From the NCBI GenBank assembly GCA_964432875.1, contig CAYSPJ010000024.1, positions 1 to 49,920 on the forward strand: DNA of 49,920 nucleotides, read 5' to 3'. The translations under genes were made by a program, and so were the position numbers. Source of the DNA: JACJYE01 sp964432875. Lineage in GTDB: Bacteria; Bacteroidota; Bacteroidia; Chitinophagales; Saprospiraceae. Below the pieces are notes generated by a model. The model did not search any database and was not told the origin of the DNA. It was given only the letters and a program-made list of their open reading frames with translations. Below are positions 18,200 to 27,290 of the stretch, one piece after another; position 1 is the first letter of the stretch; every line of letters starts with the position of its first letter.

Positions 18200-18410
18200 A
18201 TGCCCAAGAAGTTCAACATCACCGGCCTATGCCTGCCCGCCAGGCACTACATGGCGGATATCTCGCAGAAGCTCGCCCCGGGTGCTGGCCAAGGGCTACC
18301 TCGTCATCTTCGACCCGCGCTGCCCCGCAGAGACGATTCAAGAATCGTCTCGATGGGCGCAGGAGTGGATCGAGGCGGAGGGGAAGCGGGTCTTTACGGT
18401 GTGGGTGTAG
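18200..18410 (+). pseudogene. Remnant of an AAA-ATPase-like gene (internal deletion)
   Basis: The first ~26 codons (MPKKFNITGLCLPARHYM and on) resemble the start of the AAA-like ATP-binding proteins that occur in many copies in Bacteroidota genomes. From 18282, in another frame, the C-terminus of such a protein follows: VLAKGYLVIFDPR ... EWIEAEGKRVFTVWV, then a stop at 18408-18410. The whole ATPase core, including the Walker A and B motifs, is missing and the two ends are joined out of frame near 18273-18283. The C-terminal piece also carries an in-frame 22-bp palindrome (18330-18351). Family assignment is from memory of the pattern. What remains cannot be an active enzyme. Confidence 0.65.
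18330..18351. repeat. Palindromic repeat inserted in the AAA remnant
   Basis: Perfect inverted repeat GAGACGATTC - AA - GAATCGTCTC. It reads in frame as ETIQESS within the C-terminal fragment of the pseudogene. The same arms recur at 18440-18497. Confidence 0.8.
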
Positions 18411-18439
18411 GGCGAGGCTGGCCCTGTGAAATTAATGTT

Positions 18440-18497
18440 GAGACGATTCACGAATCGTCTCTGATTCACGAATCGTCTCTGATTCACGAATCGTCTC
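18440..18497. repeat. Tandem copies of the same palindromic repeat
   Basis: One complete palindrome GAGACGATTC - AC - GAATCGTCTC (18440-18461) is followed by two head-to-tail 18-bp partial copies of TGATTCACGAATCGTCTC (18462-18479, 18480-18497). The array ends 11 bp past the stop of the aldehyde dehydrogenase gene, so on the minus strand it could form that gene's 3' RNA hairpin, although no T-run follows. The shared arms with 18330-18351 mark a small repeat family. Confidence 0.85.
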
Positions 18498-18508
18498 AAC
18501 CTACATTT

Positions 18509-20035
<1,527 letters not shown>

Positions 20036-20089
20036 CTTGTTTGGTTTTACTTTGAAGCGGGCGAAATTAGGGAAAAAAAAGGAAAGCCT

Positions 20090-20539
20090 TTAGTTACCGA
20101 GCAGTTCCTTCACCATCGTAGAAATCGCTTTACCATCGGCCCGGCCAGCGAATTTTTTGCTAGCAGCGGCCATTACTTTCCCCATGTCCTTCATGGAAGT
20201 GGCACCGGTTTCGGCCAAGATGGCTTTGATTTCAGCCCGCAGCTCATCTTCAGTCAACTGTTGTGGCAGATAGCGCTCAATGGTTTCTATTTCTTCGCGC
20301 TCAATTTGCGCCAAATCCGGGCGGTTTTGCTTTTCGTAGATGTCGAGCGAATCTCGCCTTTGCTTCACGAGTTTTTGCAGTATTTTGATGTCAGCATCGG
20401 CATCCAAATCGTGCTTGGTGCCACTGGTTTTTTCCAGCAAAATAGCTGCTTTGATGGCGCGGATGCCACGCAGCGCAATTTGATCTTTGGCCTTCATGGC
20501 TTCTTTAAGGTCCTGGTTGATGCGTTCTTCCAAGCTCAT
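20090..20539 (-). CDS. GatB/YqeY domain protein
   Basis: A 149-residue stand-alone YqeY protein, homologous to the tail domain of the GatB amidotransferase subunit. The family opening MSLEERINQDLKEAMKAKD and the C-terminal segment MGKVMAAASKKFAGRADGK are clear. Its role is not settled; the domain in GatB contacts tRNA. It lies 58 bp after rsmA and 54 bp before the aldehyde dehydrogenase gene on the same strand. Confidence 0.93.
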   Translation of the reverse strand: MSLEERINQDLKEAMKAKDQIALRGIRAIKAAILLEKTSGTKHDLDADADIKILQKLVKQRRDSLDIYEKQNRPDLAQIEREEIETIERYLPQQLTEDELRAEIKAILAETGATSMKDMGKVMAAASKKFAGRADGKAISTMVKELLGN

Positions 20540-20597
20540 ATTGTCATTGTTTTGGTTCGTTATTATTGGAAAGCCGCCGCCTTCCCATAAAGTTCAC

Positions 20598-21377
20598 TCA
20601 TCCCCCTATTCTTTCACTAACCCAGGTTGTGAGTTGGATGAAATCCTCCAGGCTCAATTGTTCGGGGCGTTGATTGAAGAAGGCATCCTCCAGCAGGGCA
20701 TCGTTGGGGATGAGGGCCTTCATGGTGTTGCGCAGCATTTTTCGGCGCTGGCTAAAGGCCTGCTTTACTACAGTGCGGAACAGCTGTTCGTCGCAACCCA
20801 GCTCAGTTTTTTCCTTGCGTATCAGGCGGATGACCGCGGATTGCACCTGGGGTGGCGGGCTGAATTTACTCTTGTCCACCCCAAACAGATACTCCCCTTC
20901 ATAATAGGCCTGCACCAGCACGCTAATGATGCCGTAAGCTTTGCTGCCCGGCCCGGCTACCACCCGCTCAGCGACCTCTTTTTGAAACATGCCGACCATC
21001 TCTGGGACCAATTCTCGGCAGCTGAGCATCTTAAAGAGGATTTGGGAAGAGATGTTATATGGGAAGTTTCCAATCAGGCCAAAAGGTTCATTGTGCATGA
21101 GTTCGGGCAGCGCTGCCTTCAAGAAATCTCCACTAAGGATGCCTCCTTTCAGTTCGGGGAAGTGCTTGTGCAGGTAGAGCACCATATCCTGATCAGCTTC
21201 TACGGCCAGTAGTTGGTAGCCTTTTTTCAGCAGGTATTTAGTTAGCATGCCCCGGCCAGGGCCCACTTCCAAAACCCGGTGGTAGGTCCTACCCGCCAGG
21301 GAGAGGCTATCTGCAATCCGCTCCGCAATCGGTTCACTGTTGAGGAAGTGTTGCCCGTAAGATTTCTTTGCTTTCAT
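20598..21377 (-). CDS. rsmA: 16S rRNA dimethyladenosine transferase
   Basis: Dimethylates the two adjacent adenines in the 3' terminal hairpin of 16S rRNA during small-subunit maturation. The 259-residue protein has the SAM-binding motif LEVGPGRGMLT (36-46), the catalytic motif NFPY (104-107) and the usual N-terminal QHFL. I chose the ATG at 21375-21377 (MKAKKSYGQHFL) because homologues start here; the upstream in-frame codons are not conserved. It is divergent from pdxA, a frequent neighbour of rsmA in bacteria. Confidence 0.96.
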   Translation of the reverse strand: MKAKKSYGQHFLNSEPIAERIADSLSLAGRTYHRVLEVGPGRGMLTKYLLKKGYQLLAVEADQDMVLYLHKHFPELKGGILSGDFLKAALPELMHNEPFGLIGNFPYNISSQILFKMLSCRELVPEMVGMFQKEVAERVVAGPGSKAYGIISVLVQAYYEGEYLFGVDKSKFSPPPQVQSAVIRLIRKEKTELGCDEQLFRTVVKQAFSQRRKMLRNTMKALIPNDALLEDAFFNQRPEQLSLEDFIQLTTWVSERIGG

Positions 21378-21749
21378 AAAAAAGTCAATATATAGCACGA
21401 CTAGTGAATGTCAGGAGCGGTTTAGCACAATGAGCATCGCTGTGGGCGGCTTATTGGGCAGCGATTTGATTTAGAAATAAGCCACCAGATCAACGCTGCG
21501 GGCACTCTGGCGCTGCAAGCTTAGCCAGCGCTTCAAAACGGGCAATTATGGTTGTCAATTTTGGGGTATACAATCCTCTCCGCTAGCTGCCCCGCCGAAT
21601 AAATCGCCTAATGCTTTCTGTCTCCCGTTTTCTTCCTATTTTTACATTTGTTTATAAAAATGAGGAAATCCAAAACCGGCGGCCGAAACCTGACATTTTT
21701 GCAAAAATAGCAAAACCAGCGGGTTTGGTTGTCAAGAATCAAGTGAACA
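21378..21749. other. Divergent intergenic region between rsmA and pdxA
   Basis: About 370 bp. A TAnnTTTG match (TACATTTG) lies at 21643-21650 for pdxA, without a clear -33. A perfect 14-bp palindrome ATTTTTGCAAAAAT sits at 21695-21708 in the pdxA leader and could be an operator or chance. No small gene is seen. Confidence 0.4.
21643..21650 (+). promoter_or_regulatory. Candidate promoter for pdxA
   Basis: TACATTTG matches TAnnTTTG, giving a leader of about 95 nt to the pdxA ATG. No TTTG is found at the expected -33 distance. Confidence 0.35.
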
Positions 21750-22832
21750 ATGGAAAAACAGAAGATTGGTATCAGTATCGGCGATATGAACGGCATCGGG
21801 CTGGAAGTCATTTTGAAGACGCTCTCAAACCTCCAGTTGTTGAATATTTGTACTCCGGTGATATTCGGCTCTTCCAAGGTGGTCTCTTACCATAAGAATA
21901 TCGCCGGAGGCGAATTTGACTACCACAATATGCGGGAGGGAGATAAAATCCATTCTGGCAAAGTGAACATCGTCAACTGTTGGCAGGAGAATGTAAATAT
22001 AAACTTGGGCAAGGCCACCGAGGATGGCGGCAAATATGCCTTTATGTCGCTGGAAGCCGCAACCAATGCCCTCAAGCACGGGGTAATTGATGCCCTGGTC
22101 ACCGCTCCTATCAGCAAAGAATCGATGCAGATGGCGGGCTTTCCCTTCCCTGGCCATACCGAATACCTGGCCAAAGAACTCGGTGCCCGAGGCAACCTGA
22201 TGTTTATGGTAAGTGATGAGCTCCGGGTCGGTCTGGCCACCAACCACTTGCCGCTGCGGCAGGTAGCCGATGCACTCAGCAAGGAAATAATTATGCAGAA
22301 ACTGCAGATTATGAATGAATCCCTCAAGGTTGATTTCGGCTTGGAGCGCCCCATCATTGCCGTCTTGGGGCTCAACCCTCATGCTGGAGACGGCGGCATA
22401 CTGGGCGGAGAGGAGGAAAAATTCATCCGCCCCGCCGTGGTGGAACTCAAGAAAAAAGGCATGATGGTGATGGGCCCATTCCCGGCAGACGGCTTTTTCG
22501 GCAGCGGGCAATTTGCTAAATTCGACGGCATCCTGGCGATGTACCACGATCAGGGCCTCATCCCTTTCAAAGCCTTGTCTTCCGCTTATGGGGTTAATTA
22601 TACTGCCGGCCTATCGGGCGTCCGTACTTCGCCCAGCCACGGCACCGCTTTCGACCTGGCGGGCAAAAACGAAGCTGATCCGACCTCATTCCGCCAAGCC
22701 CTCTTCCTTGCTCTTGAGATCGCTAAAAACCGCAAGCTTTACGTGGAAATGCACGAAAATGCCTTGCAAAAACGCGATAAGCCCTCTGAAATAGAAGGCG
22801 AGGACGAGGTGATTGTAGAGGATGAAGGCTAA
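21750..22832 (+). CDS. pdxA: 4-hydroxythreonine-4-phosphate dehydrogenase
   Basis: Oxidises 4-phosphohydroxy-L-threonine in the DXP-independent branch of pyridoxal phosphate synthesis. The three metal-binding histidines fall at H166 (TNHLPLR), H211 (LNPHAGDGG) and H266 (YHDQGLIPFK), the same numbering as the E. coli enzyme; K274 and the GLSGVRTSPSHGTAFD segment are also present. The 360 residues exceed the usual ~330 by an acidic tail rich in Glu/Asp. The Nramp homologue follows on the same strand. Confidence 0.95.
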   Translation: MEKQKIGISIGDMNGIGLEVILKTLSNLQLLNICTPVIFGSSKVVSYHKNIAGGEFDYHNMREGDKIHSGKVNIVNCWQENVNINLGKATEDGGKYAFMSLEAATNALKHGVIDALVTAPISKESMQMAGFPFPGHTEYLAKELGARGNLMFMVSDELRVGLATNHLPLRQVADALSKEIIMQKLQIMNESLKVDFGLERPIIAVLGLNPHAGDGGILGGEEEKFIRPAVVELKKKGMMVMGPFPADGFFGSGQFAKFDGILAMYHDQGLIPFKALSSAYGVNYTAGLSGVRTSPSHGTAFDLAGKNEADPTSFRQALFLALEIAKNRKLYVEMHENALQKRDKPSEIEGEDEVIVEDEG

Positions 22833-22935
22833 GGGGGGGGCTACAACATACTCATTTATAGTTGAAGCTGTAAGGCTTATTACCTTGGCGTATCCAGACG
22901 ATACGACAGGGAAATCCTATCTTTATCTTCAAAAA

Positions 22936-24243
22936 ATGCCGAAGGCAATCACATTCCAGCGGGGGTTGAGCAGCGTGCTCTTTTGGTCGATTATTTCAGC
23001 AGCCTTCATCGGGCCGGGTACAGTGACGGCGGCGGCACAGGCCGGGGCGACTTATCAGCTCCAGTTGTTGTGGGCCTTATTGTTTTCAGCCCTGGCAGCC
23101 ATTGTGTTGCAAGAATCAGCGGCGCGTGTAACCCTCGCATCGGGTAAGAGTTTAGGAGACATCGTTGCCTGGCAGTATGCTGGGGAGCGGGGCAGGTGGC
23201 TGTGTTGGGGGCTATTTCTGGCGGTAGCCTTTGGCTGTGCAGCCTACCAGGCAGGCAACCTACTGGGTGCCGCAGCGGGCTTGGGGCTGTTGAGTGGGCT
23301 GCCGCGGCGGGTATTGGTATTGGGTGCTGGCCTGCTGGCCACTTTGGTATTGTGGCAGGGGAATATCCGGGCTATCAGCCGCTTGCTGGCGGGGATAGTG
23401 GCAATCATGGGGGCCGCATTTATCACGATGGCGCTGCTGCAAAAAGACTATTCTCCGGGTGTAATAGCCTGGGCTGCCTGGCAGCCGGTTATTCCCGATG
23501 GCGGGCTATTCCTGGTGCTGGGGCTAATCGGCACTACGATTGTACCTTACAATTTATTCTTGGCTTCGGGCATCAGCCATGGGCAGAGCGTAGGAGAGAT
23601 GCGCTGGGGCGTTGCCATCGCCGTCGCCATTGGAGGGTTAATTTCGATGGCGATCCTCGTGGCTGGTACCCAGGTGAGCGGGGTTTTCAGTTTTGAGGCT
23701 TTGGCCGGTGTCATGGAGGATGGGCTGGGGCCTTGGGTAGCAGCCCTTTTTGCTTTTGGTTTATTTGCTGCAGGCATCAGCTCTGCCATTACGGCACCAC
23801 TGGCGGCGGCCATTGCGGCGCGGGCACTATTGAGCGGAGGCAGTAGCCGGTGGAGTAGCACCAGCGCCCGTTTCCGCATCGTGTGGGGTCTTGTGCTGGG
23901 GGCAGGTTTGCTCTTCAGCTTATTGGATGTTAAGCCTATTCCGGCGATTATCGCTGCTCAGGCCATCAATGGCCTGCTGCTGCCAGCGGTGGCGGCTTTT
24001 CTCATCTTGGCGGTCAACGATCGAGAGCTCATCCCGCCACCTTACCGCAACGGGCTGCTTTCAAACTTGCTGAGCCTGGCTATTGTCGGTTTGAGCTGTT
24101 TCCTGGGTTTGAATAATGTATGGAGAGCGCTAGGCAATATCATGCCAGGCTTGGGCGAGAGGCTTTTTTTACCAGTGGCAGTGGTGTTGTGTTTGCTGCT
24201 GGTAGGTTGGTTAGGGTGGAAAACAGTGTGGAATAAGAAGTAG
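22936..24243 (+). CDS. Nramp-family transporter homologue lacking the metal-binding side chains
   Basis: A 435-residue membrane protein with about eleven hydrophobic segments, clearly of the Nramp fold by the TM1 and TM6 regions. In canonical Nramps TM1 carries DPGN and TM6 carries MPH, which coordinate Mn or Fe. Here TM1 reads FIGPGTV (G26-P-G-T29) and TM6 reads TTIVPYNLFLAS (V203-P-Y205), so the Asp, Asn and Met ligands and the TM6 His are all replaced. The substrate is therefore open. I chose the ATG at 22936; an in-frame start at 22822 overlaps pdxA and would add 38 residues unlike the family. Confidence 0.82.
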   Translation: MPKAITFQRGLSSVLFWSIISAAFIGPGTVTAAAQAGATYQLQLLWALLFSALAAIVLQESAARVTLASGKSLGDIVAWQYAGERGRWLCWGLFLAVAFGCAAYQAGNLLGAAAGLGLLSGLPRRVLVLGAGLLATLVLWQGNIRAISRLLAGIVAIMGAAFITMALLQKDYSPGVIAWAAWQPVIPDGGLFLVLGLIGTTIVPYNLFLASGISHGQSVGEMRWGVAIAVAIGGLISMAILVAGTQVSGVFSFEALAGVMEDGLGPWVAALFAFGLFAAGISSAITAPLAAAIAARALLSGGSSRWSSTSARFRIVWGLVLGAGLLFSLLDVKPIPAIIAAQAINGLLLPAVAAFLILAVNDRELIPPPYRNGLLSNLLSLAIVGLSCFLGLNNVWRALGNIMPGLGERLFLPVAVVLCLLLVGWLGWKTVWNKK

Positions 24244-24276
24244 GAAGCGGGAAGGCATTTTCTTCCTCCCCGCTTC
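24244..24276. terminator. Hairpin between convergent Nramp and oxoamine synthase genes
   Basis: Arms GAAGCGGG (24244-24251) and CCCGCTTC (24269-24276) pair perfectly, beginning at the base after the Nramp-homologue stop; an inner AAG/CTT can extend the stem with a bulge. There is no long T-run, but position and symmetry suit a bidirectional terminator. Confidence 0.5.
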
Positions 24277-24333
24277 ATCGTGTTAAAACCTGATGTTGTG
24301 GAGCTCTATTTGATGCAGAGCTGCTCTATATCC

Positions 24334-25581
24334 TTACTCTGGTTTGACCGCTTCAGCTTGCTTGGCATAGAAACCGGCTTTCAGTTTTTCCGATACTTCG
24401 CTGAAAGCGTTGACCGTCGTATCGATGTCCTCGTGCGTATGTACAGCGGTGGGGATGAGGCGAAGCAGGATCATCCCTTTGGGGATGACAGGGTAAACCA
24501 CCATGGAGCAGAAAATATCGTAGTTTTCGCGCAAGTCGCGTACCAGCACGATGGCTTCTTCGATGGAGCCGTGCATGAAGACTGGCGTGACGCAGGTATT
24601 GGTGTGGCCAAGGTCAAAGCCTTTGGCGCGCAGGCCATCTTGGAGGCGGTTGACGTTTTCCCAAAGCTTGTCCTTGAGCTCAGGCCGGGTGCGCAGCAGC
24701 TCGAGGCGTTTGATGTTGCCGATTACCAGGGGCATGGGCAAAGACTTGGCAAAGATTTGCGAGCGCAGGTTGTAGCGCAGGTATTCCATTACATCTCTAT
24801 CGCCAGCTACGAAAGCGCCGATGCTAGCCATAGATTTAGCGAAGGTGCTGAAGTAGAGGTCGATTTGATCCTGGACGCCCTGTTCTTCGCCCGCGCCGGC
24901 GCCGGTAGCGCCAAGAGTACCAAAGCCGTGGGCATCATCCACCAGCAGGCGGAATTCATACTGGCCCTTCAGCGCACAGATTTCCTTGAGGATGCCCTGC
25001 TCACCACGCATGCCGAATACCCCTTCCGTGATGACCAGGATACCACCGCCGGTCTCAGCAGCCAGGGCGGTAGCTTTTTCCATTTGTTTCTTGAAGCTGT
25101 TGATGTCGTTGTGCTCAAAAGGCAGGCGCTTGCCGATGTGCATGCGGACGCCGTCGTAGATGCAGGCGTGGTTGTCTTTGTCATAGACGACTATGTCGTG
25201 CCGGCCAAGCAAGGCATCGATGACAGACATGATCCCTTGGTAGCCATAGTTCAACAGGATGGAATCCTGTTTGCCGACAAACTCAGCCAGCTCGCGCTCC
25301 AGTTGTTCGTGGTATTTGGTTTCGCCCGACATCATGCGGGCACCCATAGGATAGGCCAAACCCCACTCTTGGGCAGCTTCGGCATCTACCTTGCGGACTT
25401 CGGGATGATTGGCCAGGCCCAGGTAGTTATTTAAACTCCAGACAATCCTTTCTTTCCCTTGGAAGACCATGCGGCTGCCGAGCTCGCCTTCCAGCTTGGG
25501 GAAAGCGTAGTAGCCATGTGCCATTCTTGACCACTTGCCCAGCGGCCCTCTATCTTCAGAAAATTTTGCAAAAAGATCCAT
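24334..25581 (-). CDS. Alpha-oxoamine synthase family PLP enzyme (serine palmitoyltransferase-like)
   Basis: A 415-residue PLP-dependent enzyme that condenses an amino acid with an acyl thioester. The PLP lysine K249 is in STFAKSMASIGAF and the cofactor-binding Asp/His lie in VDDAHGFG (214-221). The FAKS-A-IG pattern is closer to serine palmitoyltransferases than to BioF or Kbl. In Bacteroidota such paralogues make sphingoid bases or, by using cysteate, the sulfonolipid base capnine; sequence alone does not separate these. It is last in a minus-strand run with mvaD and the rhodanese lipoprotein. Confidence 0.85.
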   Translation of the reverse strand: MDLFAKFSEDRGPLGKWSRMAHGYYAFPKLEGELGSRMVFQGKERIVWSLNNYLGLANHPEVRKVDAEAAQEWGLAYPMGARMMSGETKYHEQLERELAEFVGKQDSILLNYGYQGIMSVIDALLGRHDIVVYDKDNHACIYDGVRMHIGKRLPFEHNDINSFKKQMEKATALAAETGGGILVITEGVFGMRGEQGILKEICALKGQYEFRLLVDDAHGFGTLGATGAGAGEEQGVQDQIDLYFSTFAKSMASIGAFVAGDRDVMEYLRYNLRSQIFAKSLPMPLVIGNIKRLELLRTRPELKDKLWENVNRLQDGLRAKGFDLGHTNTCVTPVFMHGSIEEAIVLVRDLRENYDIFCSMVVYPVIPKGMILLRLIPTAVHTHEDIDTTVNAFSEVSEKLKAGFYAKQAEAVKPE

Positions 25582-25627
25582 AATAAGCCAGATAGTTTAG
25601 TGATGATATGCTGGCAGCTTTGCGGTG

Positions 25628-26152
25628 CTACCAGGCTTTTTCTGCTTTTGTTTCGTCCACCCATTTACTCCATTTGGCATTATAGGTGTGCAATTTCCGG
25701 GTGGGCTGCCCGTCTTTATCTACCAACGGATACCCTTGGTTGGCCCACTCAAAGATGCTGCCATAGAGGTTGTAGATGTTGGAATAGCCCTGCTTGCGGA
25801 GCTTTTCCCCTATTTTTTCGCTACGGTAACCGATGGAACAATACAGTACAATCTTACTGTCTTTGGGGATACCCGCCAGCCGGGTTTCATCAAAATCATT
25901 ATAGCCCAGATACTGGGCCCCGGCGATATGGCTGAGCTGGTATTCCGATTGCTCCCGCGCATCAAAGATATGAACTTCGTTTTGAATATCTTTCAATTCC
26001 TGCACTCCAATTATCGGCACGCTAAAGCTGAGCAGGCTACTGATTTTTTTATCGAACTCAGGATTCAGCACCTTGGGCTTGCCCACGGGCGTTTGTGTAC
26101 AGCCGAGGTTGGATAATAGGCTCATAATCAGCAATATGGATATTTTTCTCAT
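25628..26152 (-). CDS. Rhodanese-domain lipoprotein
   Basis: A 174-residue protein with a lipoprotein signal (MRKISILLIMSLLSNLGC; lipobox Cys18) followed by one rhodanese domain (about 45-170). The catalytic Cys105 sits in LYCSIGYRSE, the six-residue loop of single-domain sulfurtransferases. It would act in the periplasm, lipid-anchored, transferring sulfane sulfur or sensing redox; the partner is unknown. The start at 26152 gives a proper signal peptide; longer in-frame starts would overlap mvaD. It lies 7 bp after mvaD. Confidence 0.88.
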   Translation of the reverse strand: MRKISILLIMSLLSNLGCTQTPVGKPKVLNPEFDKKISSLLSFSVPIIGVQELKDIQNEVHIFDAREQSEYQLSHIAGAQYLGYNDFDETRLAGIPKDSKIVLYCSIGYRSEKIGEKLRKQGYSNIYNLYGSIFEWANQGYPLVDKDGQPTRKLHTYNAKWSKWVDETKAEKAW

Positions 26153-26159
26153 AATGGGG

Positions 26160-27248
26160 TCAAAGTTGTAAGGGGCCTTTCCCGACGCGGTCCGCAATCC
26201 ACTGCCCATTTTCGCAATGGCTGGCCAGTTCGTTGGCAATTAATTCTTCTACCGGGCCTTTGATAGCTTCGGGGTATAGCAAATGCAGGTTGGGCCCGGC
26301 ATCTAGGCTGAAGTAGAGGGGGAGCCCTGTTGATTGCCGAAACTCCTGCACCTTGGCGATAAGGGCCAGGGTCTGTGGCTTGATTAGGACATAGGGTGGG
26401 GTAGAAGCCATCATCAGGGCATGTAGCGTCATAGCCTCTGCTTCCAGTATTTCGCCAAAGGCTTCCATATCGCCGGTACGGAGCGGCCCCAGTAGGCTAT
26501 GTAACCGTTGGCGAGCTTGGTGGTAACGGCTATCCGCATAGGGGTTGTTTTCCATCAGCGCATGCCCGGCGCGGCTGGAGACAGATTTTTCGCCTTTGCT
26601 CACGATGAGTATGGCATCCTGGTAGGTTTTGAAAACTTCTGCCACTTCCTCATCAAAAGGAGTGGCGTAGAGGTCGGAGCTGCCAGTTATTTCACCCATC
26701 TCACCCCACACCGCCAGCCCGGCATAGATGGAACGGCAGGCGCTGCCAGAACCGAGGCGGGCCAGGTAAGAAGCTTTGCGGCGGAAAGCCTCGTCGGCTT
26801 CCAGGGTATTAAAGATGGTATCTTCCAGCGAGCATAAGCAGAGCGCCAGTGCGCTCATACTGGAAGCAGAGGAGGCAATACCCGAAGAATGAGGGAAAGA
26901 ATTGCTGGAATGGATCGTGAGTTCCAACTGCCGGAGGAAGGGGAAGATTTCGGCGATGCTCTCCAGGTATTTCTTCACTTTAGCAGCAAAAGCAGGGTTG
27001 GGGGTGCCTTCGAAGGAAAACTCCAGTGCGATACCCTGGTCGGGCCCTTTCTTAGGGGCATATTCTAGCCGGGTCTCGGTATAGGCGCTATCGAGCGTAA
27101 AACTAATCGAGGGGTTTCGGGGGAGTTGTTTGCCATGTTTGCCCCAATACTTGATGATGGCCAGATTGGAAGGGCTGCGCCAGGTAATCGCTCCCGGCAC
27201 TAATTTGCTGGTTTCGATGATGAGCTTCGGATTCTTGTAGTCTGTCAT
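26160..27248 (-). CDS. mvaD: Diphosphomevalonate decarboxylase
   Basis: Converts mevalonate diphosphate to isopentenyl diphosphate, the last step of the mevalonate route. The 362-residue GHMP-family protein shows the substrate-binding opening SPSNLAIIKYWGKHG (residues 26-40) and the phosphate loop SSGIASSASSMSALAL. I chose the ATG at 27246-27248; a -7-like TAATTTTG lies on the minus strand at 27269-27276. It shows that isoprenoids are made by the mevalonate pathway, as in many Bacteroidota of this branch; the kinases are not in the window. Confidence 0.93.
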   Translation of the reverse strand: MTDYKNPKLIIETSKLVPGAITWRSPSNLAIIKYWGKHGKQLPRNPSISFTLDSAYTETRLEYAPKKGPDQGIALEFSFEGTPNPAFAAKVKKYLESIAEIFPFLRQLELTIHSSNSFPHSSGIASSASSMSALALCLCSLEDTIFNTLEADEAFRRKASYLARLGSGSACRSIYAGLAVWGEMGEITGSSDLYATPFDEEVAEVFKTYQDAILIVSKGEKSVSSRAGHALMENNPYADSRYHQARQRLHSLLGPLRTGDMEAFGEILEAEAMTLHALMMASTPPYVLIKPQTLALIAKVQEFRQSTGLPLYFSLDAGPNLHLLYPEAIKGPVEELIANELASHCENGQWIADRVGKGPLQL

Positions 27249-27290
27249 AGATTTGGGTTTCCACGCGGCAAAATTACGCAAATTAGGCAA

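Noticed and set aside
18330..18497. CRISPR array
   Set aside because: The units are adjacent 18-bp palindromic repeats with no spacers and no cas genes nearby.
24280..25434. A 384-codon open frame on the plus strand
   Set aside because: It lies entirely opposite the alpha-oxoamine synthase gene; the minus-strand product has clear PLP motifs and the plus-strand translation resembles no family.
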